A stretch of 45,714 nucleotides of DNA from RGIG2041 sp045578865 (GTDB taxonomy: Bacteria > Bacillota > Clostridia > UBA1381 > UMGS1253), in NCBI GenBank assembly GCA_045578865.1, contig JAZNLB010000019.1, forward strand, positions 1 to 45,714, given 5' to 3'. This document shows positions 25,289-34,008 of this stretch, piece after piece. Every line of letters starts with the position of its first letter. Position 1 is the first letter of the stretch. The notes beneath the pieces are model-generated. The model was given only the letters and a program-made list of their open reading frames with translations, had not been told where the DNA came from and ran no database searches. A program made the translations under genes and the position numbers.

Positions 25289-27145
25289 TTATTTAAATTG
25301 AGAATTATACAAAGTGCTGTAAAATCCGCCTTCGGCGAGGAGTTCGTCATGCGTGCCGCTTTCGGTAATTTTACCGTCCTGCAATACCAAAATGCAGTCG
25401 GCATTTTGAATGGTGGACAGGCGGTGTGCAATCACGAAGCAGGTGCGGTTTTTCATCAGTTCGTTCATGGCTTCCTGGATTTTAATTTCGGTTCTTGAAT
25501 CGACATTGGAGGTCGCTTCGTCTAAAATCAGCATCTCGGAATTCGAGATCATCGCACGGGCGATGGTGATGAGCTGGCGCTGACCTTTGGAGATGTTTAT
25601 GCCGTCATCGGTCAGGAGCGTATCGTAACCATTTGGCAGACTTTCGATGTAACTGTCGATGCGTGCGGCTTTTGCCGCCGCCTTGACTTCCTCGAGGGTT
25701 GCGCTTTCTCGTCCGTAGGCGATGTTGTCAAAAATCGTGCCATAAAACAGCCAGGTGTCCTGCAATACCATTGTGTAGGCATGGCGCAGGGAACTTCTGG
25801 TGATTTTGCGAATGTCCGTGCCGTCTATGGTAATGGAGCCGCTGTTTATATCGTAAAAGCGCATCAGAAGGTTAATAATCGTTGTTTTGCCTGCGCCCGT
25901 CGGCCCGACGATGGCAATGGTTTTGCCCGGCGCTGCCTTAAAGGAGATGCCGTGCAGAATTGTTTTTTCCGGCGTGTAGCCGAATACAACATCTTTAAAC
26001 TCCACCTCGCCGCGTGTTTTCGTTAAGTTGGTGGCATTTTCGCTGTCTGCCGGTTCCTGATTTTCGTCGATGATACGAAAGACTCTCTCTGCCGCGGAAA
26101 ATGCGGACTGCAGTTCATTTAAGATGTTGGCAAACTCGTTAATCGGGCCGGCAAATTTTCTGGAGTATTGCACAAACTGCGCTACACCGCCGAGTGTGAT
26201 GAAAAACAGTGTTCCCTCCGGTGCGGTGCCGTTTTGCGAAAACATATACAAAATGCCGCCGAGCATCATAATCAGAGCGAGCGATAAGTTGTTGATAAAG
26301 CCGACGGATGGCCCCATCACAGACCCGTAATAATCGGATTCGAAGTAGGCATCCATCGCCTCCGTGTTGCGTGCGTTAAAGCGCTCGCCGATTTCATCTT
26401 CCCGTTCGTAGGCGGCAATGGTACGCAGCCCCGACAGCATTTCCTCAGCGTATCCGTTTAACTCGCCCAACTTGCGCGAGCGTTTTTGAAACAGAGGGCG
26501 CACCTTTTTGGAACGGTAGCGTGTAAACAAAACGGCAGCCGGTACGGTAATGGCAAATACGAAGATGAGGGGCTTAGAAATGTTGAACATAAAAATCAGA
26601 GAGCCGACTACCGTATAAATGCTGGTCATAATCTGCACAAAATCGTGCGAGAGCGACATATTTAATGTATCTATGTCGTAGGAAATGCGGCTGATGATAT
26701 CGCCCGTTGCGTGCATATCAAAGTAGCCGACCGGCAACTGCGAAAGCTTTTCAAAGAGCTGTTTACGCATCCGGTACACGATTTTCTGACTTAAAAACAA
26801 CATCAGAATGGACAGTATATAGGAAAGAACTGCCGAAATCACATAGCAAAGCAGCATCCGTGTTACATTGTACCAAACCGCATCGAAGTCTACGCCGCCT
26901 GTTCGCGCAATCGCATCGATTGCCTCGCCCGAGTATTTTGGTCCGAGCAGGGCGAGTTGGTTGGAAAATAAGGTCATCAACACGGCGGGGATAAATAAAT
27001 ACCAGTAATGCAGTACATAGCCCATCAGACGCTGAAGAATGCCTTTTGCTGTCTTGCGGTCTAATTTTTGATGCGGATGAAACGCCTGCCCTTTTTTCGG
27101 CGGTTCTCCGCCCATGCCGTGCGGGCCCATTGGTCCTCTACTCAA
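25289..27145 (-). CDS. ABC exporter half-transporter, subunit with canonical catalytic glutamate
   Basis: A 618-residue fusion of six membrane helices (about 60-330) and an ATPase domain. Walker A is GPTGAGKTT and Walker B ends LILDEATSNVD, with the catalytic Glu; the ABC signature is ISKGQ in place of SGGQ. The start is read as TTG at 27145, seven bases after GGAGGTG and overlapping the stop of the upstream subunit; ATG at 27130 is the alternative. The Gly/Pro-rich N-terminus is common in this group. With the preceding gene it forms a heterodimer resembling LmrCD/TM287-288, exporting drugs, lipids or peptides. The substrate is unknown. Confidence 0.92.
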   Translation of the reverse strand: MSRGPMGPHGMGGEPPKKGQAFHPHQKLDRKTAKGILQRLMGYVLHYWYLFIPAVLMTLFSNQLALLGPKYSGEAIDAIARTGGVDFDAVWYNVTRMLLCYVISAVLSYILSILMLFLSQKIVYRMRKQLFEKLSQLPVGYFDMHATGDIISRISYDIDTLNMSLSHDFVQIMTSIYTVVGSLIFMFNISKPLIFVFAITVPAAVLFTRYRSKKVRPLFQKRSRKLGELNGYAEEMLSGLRTIAAYEREDEIGERFNARNTEAMDAYFESDYYGSVMGPSVGFINNLSLALIMMLGGILYMFSQNGTAPEGTLFFITLGGVAQFVQYSRKFAGPINEFANILNELQSAFSAAERVFRIIDENQEPADSENATNLTKTRGEVEFKDVVFGYTPEKTILHGISFKAAPGKTIAIVGPTGAGKTTIINLLMRFYDINSGSITIDGTDIRKITRSSLRHAYTMVLQDTWLFYGTIFDNIAYGRESATLEEVKAAAKAARIDSYIESLPNGYDTLLTDDGINISKGQRQLITIARAMISNSEMLILDEATSNVDSRTEIKIQEAMNELMKNRTCFVIAHRLSTIQNADCILVLQDGKITESGTHDELLAEGGFYSTLYNSQFK

Positions 27146-28859
27146 CGAAAGCACCTCCCATCTGTGAATCGCTGATTTCTTTGTATTCGGCACAGGTGGC
27201 GAGCAGTTCGTCGTGTGTGCCCAACCCGATGATATTGCCCTCGTCAATGACTAAAATCACACTGCAATCTTTAACGGAACTTACGCGCTGCGCTACGGTA
27301 ATGACGGTCGTATCCTGCATCTGCTCGGCAAGTGCGCGGCGAAGGTTGGCATCGGTTTTATAATCGAGCGCAGAGGAACTGTCATCCAAAATCAGAATTT
27401 GCGGTTTGCCTGCCAGCGCACGGGAAATCAGCAGCCGTTGCTTTTGCCCGCCGGAAATGTTGGCGGCGTGCTGGGCGAGCATATGCTCAAAACCGGCATC
27501 CAGGTTTTGGATAAATTCGTCTGCCTGTGCAATTTTAGTCGCCGATTGCATCGCTTCGTCGGAGATGTCGCGCCCGAAACGGATGTTTTCGGCGATGGTA
27601 TCTGCATAGAGGAAATCATGCTGTTGCGCCGTACCGAAGAGGGCATAAAACCGTTCTTTTTCGATGGTGCGGATGTCCTCGCCGCCGATGTAAATTGCAC
27701 CGGAGTCTAAATTATAGAAGCGCAAAAGCAGTTTGATCATGGTCGATTTGCCTGCGCCGGTTGCACCGATGATGCCGAGCGAACCGCCTTTCGGGATGGA
27801 AAAACTTATATCGTTTACATTGTTTTTCTTGCCGTTGTAGGAAAAAGATACATGGTCAAACACGATGCTTGCATCGGTTGGCTTATCGGGATATTTCGAC
27901 TTGGAGGCAACGATAATTTCGCTGTCTGACAGTAAAACCTCCTCTACGCGCTGTGCCGATGCCGCGCATTTGGTATACATGGTAAACATACGGGTTACCG
28001 CCATCAGTGACATGGAAATCTGCGTAAAATACTGCATAAATGCGATGATGGTTTCCGGGTCGGACAGCCCGTTTTGCACGCGACCGCCGGCTACGGCAAT
28101 CACGGCAACGCTACCCACATTCATCAATAAGGTCATAATCGGATGCACACTACCCATAATCACGCCGGCGCGCGTTTCGTCTTTCACAAGTGTGCGGTTT
28201 ACGCTGTCATATCGGCGGTGTTCATACTCTGCTTTCGACAGCGCCTTGATGACACGGATGCCGAGTACATCTTCACGCACCACGCGCACCATCTTGTCTA
28301 CGGAAGCCTGCACCTTAGAGTAGAGCGGCACACCCCTTTTGGAAATAAAGAAAATTGTGCAGAATGTGACAGGCAAAATCGCAATCATAATTGCGGAAAG
28401 TGCGGCGTCCATAAGGAGTGTGATGGTGATGCCACCGAACAGCATAATCGGTGCACGGATGCCCATGCGTTGAATCATGCCGACAAAACGGTGAATATTG
28501 TAGGTGTCCGATGTGATGCGTGATTCGAGAGACGGAATGGTAAACTTATCCGTCTGTGCGGCAGATAAGCGAAGCGTTTTTTTAAATAAATCTTTACGCA
28601 TCGCCTCCGCAAAACTGCTGGAAGTGCGTGCTGCAATCTGGTTTGCGTATATGTTTAAAATGCACGCAAGGCCTGCACATAAAACCATCAGCACACCCCA
28701 CAATACCACATCCGTTACCGTGCCGCCAATGACATTTTTGAGCACATGGCTCAAAATCAGCGGCAACATCAGTTCCGAGAGCGTAGCGAGCGTTTTGATG
28801 ATAAATCCAAACCCAATCTTTTTATAATAAGGCTTTAAATAAGACAGCATTGTTTTCAT
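27138..28859 (-). CDS. ABC exporter half-transporter, subunit with degenerate Walker B
   Basis: A 573-residue membrane/ATPase fusion partnered with the next gene. Walker A is GATGAGKST, the signature ISGGQKQR is canonical, but Walker B continues LILDDSSSALD, with Asp in place of the catalytic Glu. Together the two subunits give one complete ATP site (Glu of one plus SGGQ of the other) and one degenerate site (Asp plus SKGQ), the known layout of heterodimeric exporters. It starts in a four-base overlap with the marR gene, so the three genes form one operon. Confidence 0.93.
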   Translation of the reverse strand: MKTMLSYLKPYYKKIGFGFIIKTLATLSELMLPLILSHVLKNVIGGTVTDVVLWGVLMVLCAGLACILNIYANQIAARTSSSFAEAMRKDLFKKTLRLSAAQTDKFTIPSLESRITSDTYNIHRFVGMIQRMGIRAPIMLFGGITITLLMDAALSAIMIAILPVTFCTIFFISKRGVPLYSKVQASVDKMVRVVREDVLGIRVIKALSKAEYEHRRYDSVNRTLVKDETRAGVIMGSVHPIMTLLMNVGSVAVIAVAGGRVQNGLSDPETIIAFMQYFTQISMSLMAVTRMFTMYTKCAASAQRVEEVLLSDSEIIVASKSKYPDKPTDASIVFDHVSFSYNGKKNNVNDISFSIPKGGSLGIIGATGAGKSTMIKLLLRFYNLDSGAIYIGGEDIRTIEKERFYALFGTAQQHDFLYADTIAENIRFGRDISDEAMQSATKIAQADEFIQNLDAGFEHMLAQHAANISGGQKQRLLISRALAGKPQILILDDSSSALDYKTDANLRRALAEQMQDTTVITVAQRVSSVKDCSVILVIDEGNIIGLGTHDELLATCAEYKEISDSQMGGAFVE

Positions 28860-29284
28860 TGACCGTCGCCCCCCAACTGTTTTGCCTTTGCATATATTTT
28901 GTCGAGGACTTCCATAAAAACTGTCATTTCCTCTTCGTCAATATTCTGGCTCAATGCCGCATTCCACGCATGTGCAATCTGACCGACCTCTTCGCGGACA
29001 TTCTGCATTTTTTCGGTTGGAAATACAAGCATTTCGCGCTTGTCTTGCGTGCTCGGCTTTCTTTCTACATAGCCGTTTTGCTCCAACCATGCCAAATGCC
29101 GGGTTACGCTGCTTTTGTTTATGCCCAAATCCGCACCGAGCATATCTTGCGACATGCCGGGATTGCGGCAGATGGCAAAGACATAACTATGGTATATGCC
29201 GGGCAAACCCGCTACAGACCGATTGGTGCGAAATTCTACTGCACATCGAGCGATATAATTAAGTTTTCTCATAAACATAGCCAT
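28856..29284 (-). CDS. MarR family transcriptional regulator
   Basis: A 142-residue winged-helix regulator. The DNA-binding region is at about 50-95: MSQDMLGADLGINKSSVTRHLAWLEQNGYVERKPS, with the wing at TQDKREMLVFPTEK. It is the first gene of an operon with the two exporter subunits, so it probably represses them until a ligand, perhaps the exported compound, binds. A palindrome in its own promoter supports self-regulation. The start follows CAGGTGA with short spacing. Confidence 0.92.
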   Translation of the reverse strand: MAMFMRKLNYIARCAVEFRTNRSVAGLPGIYHSYVFAICRNPGMSQDMLGADLGINKSSVTRHLAWLEQNGYVERKPSTQDKREMLVFPTEKMQNVREEVGQIAHAWNAALSQNIDEEEMTVFMEVLDKIYAKAKQLGGDGQ

Positions 29285-29304
29285 TCAATCACCTGAAAAC
29301 AAAA

Positions 29305-29326
29305 AATAGTTTCACATGCAACTATT
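29305..29326. promoter_or_regulatory. Probable MarR operator
   Basis: A perfect inverted repeat AATAGTT-N8-AACTATT that overlaps the -10 box and lies just upstream of the marR start. Position and symmetry fit a dimeric winged-helix repressor. Confidence 0.7.
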
Positions 29327-29353
29327 CTAACATGAGAGGAAGAAGGAAGTCAA
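29324..29353 (-). promoter_or_regulatory. Promoter of the marR-ABC operon
   Basis: Read leftward: TTGACT (29348-29353), 18 bases, TAGAAT (29324-29329). Confidence 0.7.
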
Positions 29354-29454
29354 GGTTAAAAAACAGAACAGAATAAATGTAAGTCATTGAGAAATGACGC
29401 TGATTTTGATAAAAATCGTGCCCCTTTGTGAAATAGTATTCGCTGACTACAATT

Positions 29455-29482
29455 TAAAAAACAGTCCACCGGACTGTTTTCT
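29455..29482. terminator. Short bidirectional hairpin terminator
   Basis: AAACAGTCC (29459-29467) pairs with GGACTGTTT (29471-29479) with A/T flanks. It lies between the marR promoter and ssrA, with no gene of its own visible. Confidence 0.55.
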
Positions 29483-29495
29483 TAACCGCAAAAAC

Positions 29496-29525
29496 CCTCA
29501 CAGGGTTCGACTCCCTTAAAACACA
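29496..29525 (+). other. tRNA/tmRNA T-arm-like fragment
   Basis: CAGGGTTCGACTCCCTT resembles a T-stem and loop, with no matching 5' half. It looks like an inverted, decayed copy of the 3' end of the neighbouring tmRNA gene, which has CAGGGGTTCGACTCCCCT on the other strand. Confidence 0.35.
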
Positions 29526-29534
29526 TCCCAAAAT

Positions 29535-29562
29535 AAAAAAGAGCACCTAACGGTACTCTTTT
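29535..29562 (-). terminator. Terminator of ssrA
   Basis: Read leftward, AAAGAGTACC (29552-29561) pairs with GGTGCTCTTT (29538-29547), with one G-U pair, followed by Ts. Confidence 0.82.
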
Positions 29563-29568
29563 CCATTA

Positions 29569-29913
29569 TGGTGGAGGCGAGGGGAGTCGAACCCCTGTCC
29601 GAAAACATATTCATACAGGCATCTCCGGGTGCAGTTTGTGGTTAACATTCCCTCAGCGGCAGGTCCACAAACAAACCTGCTGCCTTAGTAGCTTCATTGG
29701 TCATGTTTAGCGCAAAGCTTAGCTAAATCACGTTCACCGCTATTCGACGCCTGTTCCCGAGTCGCGGTCCTCCCGGGACAGACGGCCGCCTAATTAGGCA
29801 GCGTAAGCTAAATTATTATTAGCGTTTAAATTTAAAATAGAGCTTTTAAAGTGGCGCCCCACCACTACCCGCTTCCCGTACTGCAACATCCCCGTCGAAA
29901 CCATTACGCCCCC
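29569..29913 (-). ncRNA. ssrA: Transfer-messenger RNA (tmRNA)
   Basis: About 345 bases. The 5' end GGGGGCGUAAUGGUUUCGACGGGG and the 3' end GGGGUUCGACUCCCCUCGCCUCCACCA are the standard tmRNA ends, pairing as a tRNA-like domain with an encoded CCA. It rescues stalled ribosomes by adding a degradation tag. The tag frame (29794-29823) reads GCT AAT AAT AAT TTA GCT TAC GCT GCC TAA, giving ANNNLAYAA, a typical Ala-Ala ending recognised by ClpXP-type proteases. smpB, its protein partner, lies about 235 bases upstream on the same strand. Confidence 0.95.
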
Positions 29914-30148
29914 ATATAGCATGCCATGTACAAGCGCACTTGTCTAAAAGAGCGCCTTTGCGGCGATTTGCACCTTGGATTCCTCGCCAGGCGCGAGCCT
30001 TGCCTCGTCCTCCGCGGCACAACTCGCACGCAAATCCATCTCTTTGGTGTCTAAGTTCGTTTGTACATAGCATGCTTGTCGGTAAAATTCATCCGGATCG
30101 CAAGCAAATTTCAAAGTAAATGTTTTGTACGAAAAATAAAATATGAAA

Positions 30149-30613
30149 TTATCTGTTTCTTTCGCGCAAGGCGCGGTCCATATTTCTTTTGGCATCGCGC
30201 TTGGCGGCATCATCGCGCTTGTCATAGAGTTTTTTACCCTTGCAAACGCCGAGTTCAACCTTGACATGACTTCCTTTAAAATACAAAGAGAGCGGAATGA
30301 GTGCGTATCCGTTTTGTTGCACCGTGCCCAAAAGTTTCATAATTTCGCGCTTGTGCATCAAAAGTTTTTTTGGTCGCATCGGATCGCGGTTAAACACATT
30401 TCCCTTTTCATAGGGGCTGATGTGCATACCGTGCACGAAAATTTCTCCTTCTTTTGAGATGCTTGCATAGGCGTCTTTTAAATTCACGCTGCCTGCGCGG
30501 ATGGATTTTACTTCTGTACCGAACAGTGCAATGCCCGCTTCATAGGTGTCTTCAACAAAATAGTCATGGCGAGCTTTTTTATTGAGCGCAATTATTTTTT
30601 TTGCTTCGCCCAT
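30149..30613 (-). CDS. smpB: SsrA-binding protein
   Basis: A 154-residue protein that binds the tRNA-like part of tmRNA and brings it to stalled ribosomes. NKKARHDYFVEDTYEAGIALFGTEVKSIRAGSVNLKDAYA, LLMHKREIMKL and the basic C-terminal tail (KRDDAAKRDAKRNMDRALRERNR), which enters the mRNA channel, are all typical. The start follows AGAGGAGGTG. The 235 bases between this gene and ssrA contain a short open frame I could not assign. Confidence 0.97.
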   Translation of the reverse strand: MGEAKKIIALNKKARHDYFVEDTYEAGIALFGTEVKSIRAGSVNLKDAYASISKEGEIFVHGMHISPYEKGNVFNRDPMRPKKLLMHKREIMKLLGTVQQNGYALIPLSLYFKGSHVKVELGVCKGKKLYDKRDDAAKRDAKRNMDRALRERNR

Positions 30614-30651
30614 ACATTCACCTCCTCTTTCAGTATAGCCGTGTCTTGCTC

Positions 30652-30680
30652 ATTTTAACACAAAACTCAAATTTAATCAA
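30652..30680 (-). promoter_or_regulatory. Promoter of smpB
   Basis: Read leftward: TTGATT (30675-30680), 17 bases, TAAAAT (30652-30657). Confidence 0.7.
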
Positions 30681-30768
30681 GGACAAGAATGAAAACAAGG
30701 CAAAATTCACATAAAAAGCACAGTAAATCAAAAAAAGTTGGTAAAATTGCGATTTTTTAAAAAAAGGT

Positions 30769-30796
30769 TTGCATTTTGGGGAAAATGATGTATAAT
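30769..30796 (+). promoter_or_regulatory. Promoter of pckG
   Basis: TTGCAT (30769-30774), 16 bases, perfect TATAAT (30791-30796). Confidence 0.78.
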
Positions 30797-30888
30797 AGGT
30801 ATAACAATTATAGTGGGTGAGAATTGGTTTTATAATTGTCACACATTTAACAAAAATTTTTTTGCACAATCAGAAAGGGGTATTTGTT

Positions 30889-32688
30889 ATGAACGCTTTA
30901 ACAACCAACAAAGCCGTTTTAGCGTGGCTTGAAGAGATGAAAGCCATGACAAAGCCGGATTCCGTAGTATGGATTGACGGCTCCGAAGAACAGCTCGAGG
31001 CTTTAAGAGCAGAGGCTGTTGCTACTGGTGAAATGATTAAACTCAACGAAGAAAAACTCCCGGGTTGCTATTACCACAGAACTGCGGAAAACGATGTTGC
31101 TCGTGTGGAAGACAGAACTTTCATCTGCACAGAGACTGAAGAAGAAGCAGGTCCGGTTAACAACTGGATGGCTCCGGCTGAAATGTATGCAAAGCTGACA
31201 AAGCTTTACACAGGCTCTATGATGGGCAGAACTATGTATGTAATTCCGTACTCCATGGGTCCGGTTGGTTCTCCGTTCTCTAAAATCGGTATCGAATTGA
31301 CAGACTCCATCTATGTTGTTCTCAACATGGCTATCATGACCAGAATCGGCAAGAGCGTAATTGATGCGCTCGGTGATGATGCAGATTTCGTTAAGTGCTT
31401 GCACGCAAAGAAGGATGTAAATCCGGACGAAAGATATATCGTTCACTTCCCGCAGGATAAGACCATCTGGTCTATCAACTCCGCTTACGGCGGTAATGTA
31501 CTGCTCGGTAAGAAGTGCTTTGCACTCCGTATCGCTTACTACCTCGGTATGCAGGAAGGCTGGATGGCTGAGCATATGCTGATCCTCGGTTTGGAAAATC
31601 CGAAGGGCGAAGTTAAGTACATCTGTGCTGCATTCCCGTCCGCTTGCGGTAAGACCAACCTGGCAATGCTTATTCCGCCGGAATACCTTAAGGAAAAGGG
31701 CTACAAAGTATGGACAGTTGGCGATGACATCGCTTGGCTGAGAATCGGCGCTGACGGCAGACTCTACGCAATCAATCCGGAAGCAGGCTTCTTCGGCGTA
31801 GCACCGGGTACCAGCGAAAAGACAAACTTCAACGCATTGGCTGCAACAAAGAAGAACACCATCTTCACAAATGTTGCAATCAACAATGACGATATGACTG
31901 TATGGTGGGAAGGTCTTGATAAGAACCCGCCGGAAAATGCAACCGAGTGGAAGGGTGCAAAGGTGAACGGCAAGGAATACACCGCAGAAGGCAACAAGCT
32001 GGCTCACCCGAACTCCAGATTTACCGCTCCGGCTGTAAACTGCCCGTGCATTTCTTCGGAATTTGAAAATCCGCAGGGTGTGCCGATTGATGCTATCGTA
32101 TTCGGTGGCCGTCGTGCGAAGTGCGCTCCGCTGGTATATCAATCCAGAGATTGGAACCACGGTACATTTGTAGGTGCTACAATGGCATCTGAAACAACTG
32201 CAGCGGCAGCAGGTGCAGTAGGCGTTGTTCGCCGTGACCCGATGGCGATGAAGCCGTTTGTTGGTTACAACATGGCAAGCTACTGGCAGCACTGGCTCGA
32301 CATGGGCGCTAAGCTCGGCGAGAAGGCTCCGAAGATTTTCCATGTTAACTGGTTTAGAAAAGACGAAAACGACAACTTTATGTGGCCGGGCTTCGGCGAC
32401 AACATGCGCGTTCTGCTCTGGATTTTAGACAGATGTGCAGGTAAGGTTGATGCAGACGAAACTGCAATCGGTTATGTGCCGAAGGTAGAAGATATCGATG
32501 TGGAAGGTCTTGGTATGTCCAAAGCAGAGATCGAAGCGTTGCTCGCAGTGGATAAGAAGAACTGGATTGAGGATGTTGAAGATCCGAGCACAGGTATCAA
32601 AAAGTACTTTGAACAGTTCGGTGATAAGCTCCCGGCTGAAATCAAGGCACAACTCGATACACTTGAAGCAAACCTCAAGAACATGTAA
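30889..32688 (+). CDS. pckG: Phosphoenolpyruvate carboxykinase (GTP type)
   Basis: Interconverts oxaloacetate and PEP with GTP/GDP; in fermenting anaerobes it often runs toward oxaloacetate, feeding succinate or propionate formation. At 599 residues it has the GTP-family size. Motifs include MGPVGSPFSKIGIELTDS, the P-loop FPSACGKTNLAM (kinase-1a), VGDDIAWL, the INPEAGFFGVAPGTS loop and FGGRRAKCAPLVYQSRDW. The ATG at 30889 follows AGAAAGGGG; an earlier in-frame ATG overlaps the leader. It is a single-gene unit with its own promoter and strong terminator. Confidence 0.97.
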   Translation: MNALTTNKAVLAWLEEMKAMTKPDSVVWIDGSEEQLEALRAEAVATGEMIKLNEEKLPGCYYHRTAENDVARVEDRTFICTETEEEAGPVNNWMAPAEMYAKLTKLYTGSMMGRTMYVIPYSMGPVGSPFSKIGIELTDSIYVVLNMAIMTRIGKSVIDALGDDADFVKCLHAKKDVNPDERYIVHFPQDKTIWSINSAYGGNVLLGKKCFALRIAYYLGMQEGWMAEHMLILGLENPKGEVKYICAAFPSACGKTNLAMLIPPEYLKEKGYKVWTVGDDIAWLRIGADGRLYAINPEAGFFGVAPGTSEKTNFNALAATKKNTIFTNVAINNDDMTVWWEGLDKNPPENATEWKGAKVNGKEYTAEGNKLAHPNSRFTAPAVNCPCISSEFENPQGVPIDAIVFGGRRAKCAPLVYQSRDWNHGTFVGATMASETTAAAAGAVGVVRRDPMAMKPFVGYNMASYWQHWLDMGAKLGEKAPKIFHVNWFRKDENDNFMWPGFGDNMRVLLWILDRCAGKVDADETAIGYVPKVEDIDVEGLGMSKAEIEALLAVDKKNWIEDVEDPSTGIKKYFEQFGDKLPAEIKAQLDTLEANLKNM

Positions 32689-32709
32689 TTTATGTGCATT
32701 TGCACAAAG

Positions 32710-32743
32710 AAGCATCAAGGGAACCTCCCTTGATGCTTTTTTT
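32710..32743 (+). terminator. Terminator of pckG
   Basis: AGCATCAAGGGA (32711-32722) pairs with TCCCTTGATGCT (32726-32737), followed by seven Ts. Confidence 0.95.
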
Positions 32744-32745
32744 GT

Positions 32746-32932
32746 GTTTGAAAACTAGATTTTATGCGGGAAATACAGCGGATACAATGAAAAGAATTTG
32801 CTGAAAGAAAACGAGATAAAAAGGGGGCAGATGCACTGTCCTACTGTGGATGCCGACGGTTTTGATGCAAGTTTTTGTGTGCCGTTTCCTTCGCCGGAGA
32901 AACACAGGGTGCTACATTCACGGGAGGTGGAA
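32746..32932. other. Unassigned region before xpt
   Basis: About 190 bases between the pckG terminator and the xpt promoter. A 65-codon rightward frame crosses it (32798-32995) but has no good ribosome site, runs into xpt and resembles nothing I know. A short hairpin GTTTC/GAAAC is visible. I looked for a purine riboswitch here and did not find its core. Confidence 0.4.
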
Positions 32933-32961
32933 TTGACAAGTGTTTCTGTGCGTGTTAAAAT
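32933..32961 (+). promoter_or_regulatory. Promoter of xpt
   Basis: TTGACA (32933-32938), 17 bases, TAAAAT (32956-32961). It leaves a leader of only about 20 bases, too short for a riboswitch. Confidence 0.8.
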
Positions 32962-32991
32962 AAATAAAAATCAGGTTTCGGGGGAATGGAC

Positions 32992-33573
32992 ATGAACTGT
33001 TTGGAGGAGAGAATTTTAAAAGACGGCGTGGTAAAGCCGGGCAATGTTTTGAAGGTGGACAGTTTTTTAAATCACCAGATGGATATTGCACTGCTCGACG
33101 AAATGGGCAAAGAATTTCACCGCCGATTTCAAGATAAGCCGATCACAAAGATATTGACGATTGAAGCCTCGGGCATTGCGATTGCCTATCCTGTTGCACG
33201 GATTTTCGGCGTGCCGATGGTCTTTGCAAAAAAGAACAAGAGCGTCAATATCGACGGGGATATGTATGTGGCAACCGTGGAGTCTTTTACACATAAAAAT
33301 GTCAATCAGGTTATTGTGTCCAAACGGTTTTTGACCGCAGACGACCATGTGCTCATTATCGATGACTTTTTGGCAAATGGCTGTGCGCTGCAAGGGCTGG
33401 TGTCCATTGTGGAGCAAGCGGGTGCTACGGTTGAGGGTATCGGCATTGCTGTTGAAAAGGGATTTCAAATCGGCGGCAAGGTGATTCGCAATCTCGGTTA
33501 TCCGCTCGAATCGCTTGCCATTGTAGAATCTATGGATGCAGAAAAAGGCACGGTAGAATTAAGAAAGCAGTAA
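32992..33573 (+). CDS. xpt: Xanthine phosphoribosyltransferase
   Basis: Salvages xanthine to XMP with PRPP. The 193-residue length is that of Xpt. The N-terminal LEERILKDGVVKPGNVLKVDSFLNHQMD is characteristic, TIEASGIAIAY binds the base side, KKNKSVN follows, and VLIIDDFLANGCALQGL is the PRPP-binding loop. ATG at 32992 is preferred (GGGGGA seven bases upstream); ATG two codons earlier is possible. No permease gene follows, and no riboswitch is seen in the leader. Confidence 0.94.
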   Translation: MNCLEERILKDGVVKPGNVLKVDSFLNHQMDIALLDEMGKEFHRRFQDKPITKILTIEASGIAIAYPVARIFGVPMVFAKKNKSVNIDGDMYVATVESFTHKNVNQVIVSKRFLTADDHVLIIDDFLANGCALQGLVSIVEQAGATVEGIGIAVEKGFQIGGKVIRNLGYPLESLAIVESMDAEKGTVELRKQ

Positions 33574-33622
33574 AAAAGACCTTGCGCGCAAAAGGGCGCC
33601 GGTATTAGAGTGAAGTCTTTTT
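33573..33622 (+). terminator. Possible terminator of xpt
   Basis: AAAAAGAC (33573-33580) pairs with GTCTTTTT (33615-33622) around a G+C-rich loop containing TTGCGCGCAA. The outer stem is weak. Confidence 0.4.
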
Positions 33623-33876
33623 GCTTGCTTTCGCGGACAGCATAGATGCAGTTTGAAATCAGCTTAGAGTTTTAATTTTGTTGCGTAAAAACAGCAAGAA
33701 CCTTTAGGGTTTCAGCTGGGATATATTTGCGGTGTAAAAAACAAGCGAGGCTGGTAAACCTTGTCCTTTTTGCCGATGAAATGATGGACAAAGATTGTTG
33801 CAAAATCCAGATAAAGAGCTTTTCTACTGCAACACTAAGTAGATTTTCATTTCGTGAACTTTTTTTCTTTTTCTTA
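33623..33876. other. Unassigned intergenic region before the sugar cluster
   Basis: About 250 A+T-rich bases with no convincing gene. A 66-codon rightward frame (33727-33927) runs through the promoter of the next unit and has no ribosome site. No operator or riboswitch was recognised. Confidence 0.4.
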
Positions 33877-33905
33877 TTGAAAACATTTTTGTTATATGTT
33901 ATAAT
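33877..33905 (+). promoter_or_regulatory. Promoter of the nagB-like to ETF catabolic cluster
   Basis: TTGAAA (33877-33882), 17 bases, perfect TATAAT (33900-33905). It leaves a leader of nearly 100 bases before the first ATG. Confidence 0.75.
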
Positions 33906-34008
33906 ACTTAGAGGAAAAAATTTTTAATTAAAAATATTTTCAACAATGGCGTGATTTATGATGCGTCGCAATTCATCCGGGGTAAAAAATTTTTTAGGAG
34001 GCAAAAGC

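Noticed and set aside
29944..30267. 107-codon leftward frame between ssrA and smpB
   Set aside because: Its first part overlaps smpB in another frame and it has no ribosome site. The last 50 or so codons look somewhat protein-like, so a decayed gene fragment is possible, but I cannot support it.
32746..32992. Purine riboswitch upstream of xpt
   Set aside because: xpt is often riboswitch-controlled in Firmicutes, but the conserved three-way-junction core is not visible and the promoter leaves only a very short leader.
32798..32995. 65-codon rightward frame before xpt
   Set aside because: No usable ribosome site, crosses the xpt promoter and runs into the xpt start, and the translation resembles no protein I know.
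33727..33927. 66-codon frame upstream of the catabolic cluster
   Set aside because: It runs through the promoter of the nagB-like gene and has no ribosome site; the composition is that of A+T-rich spacer.
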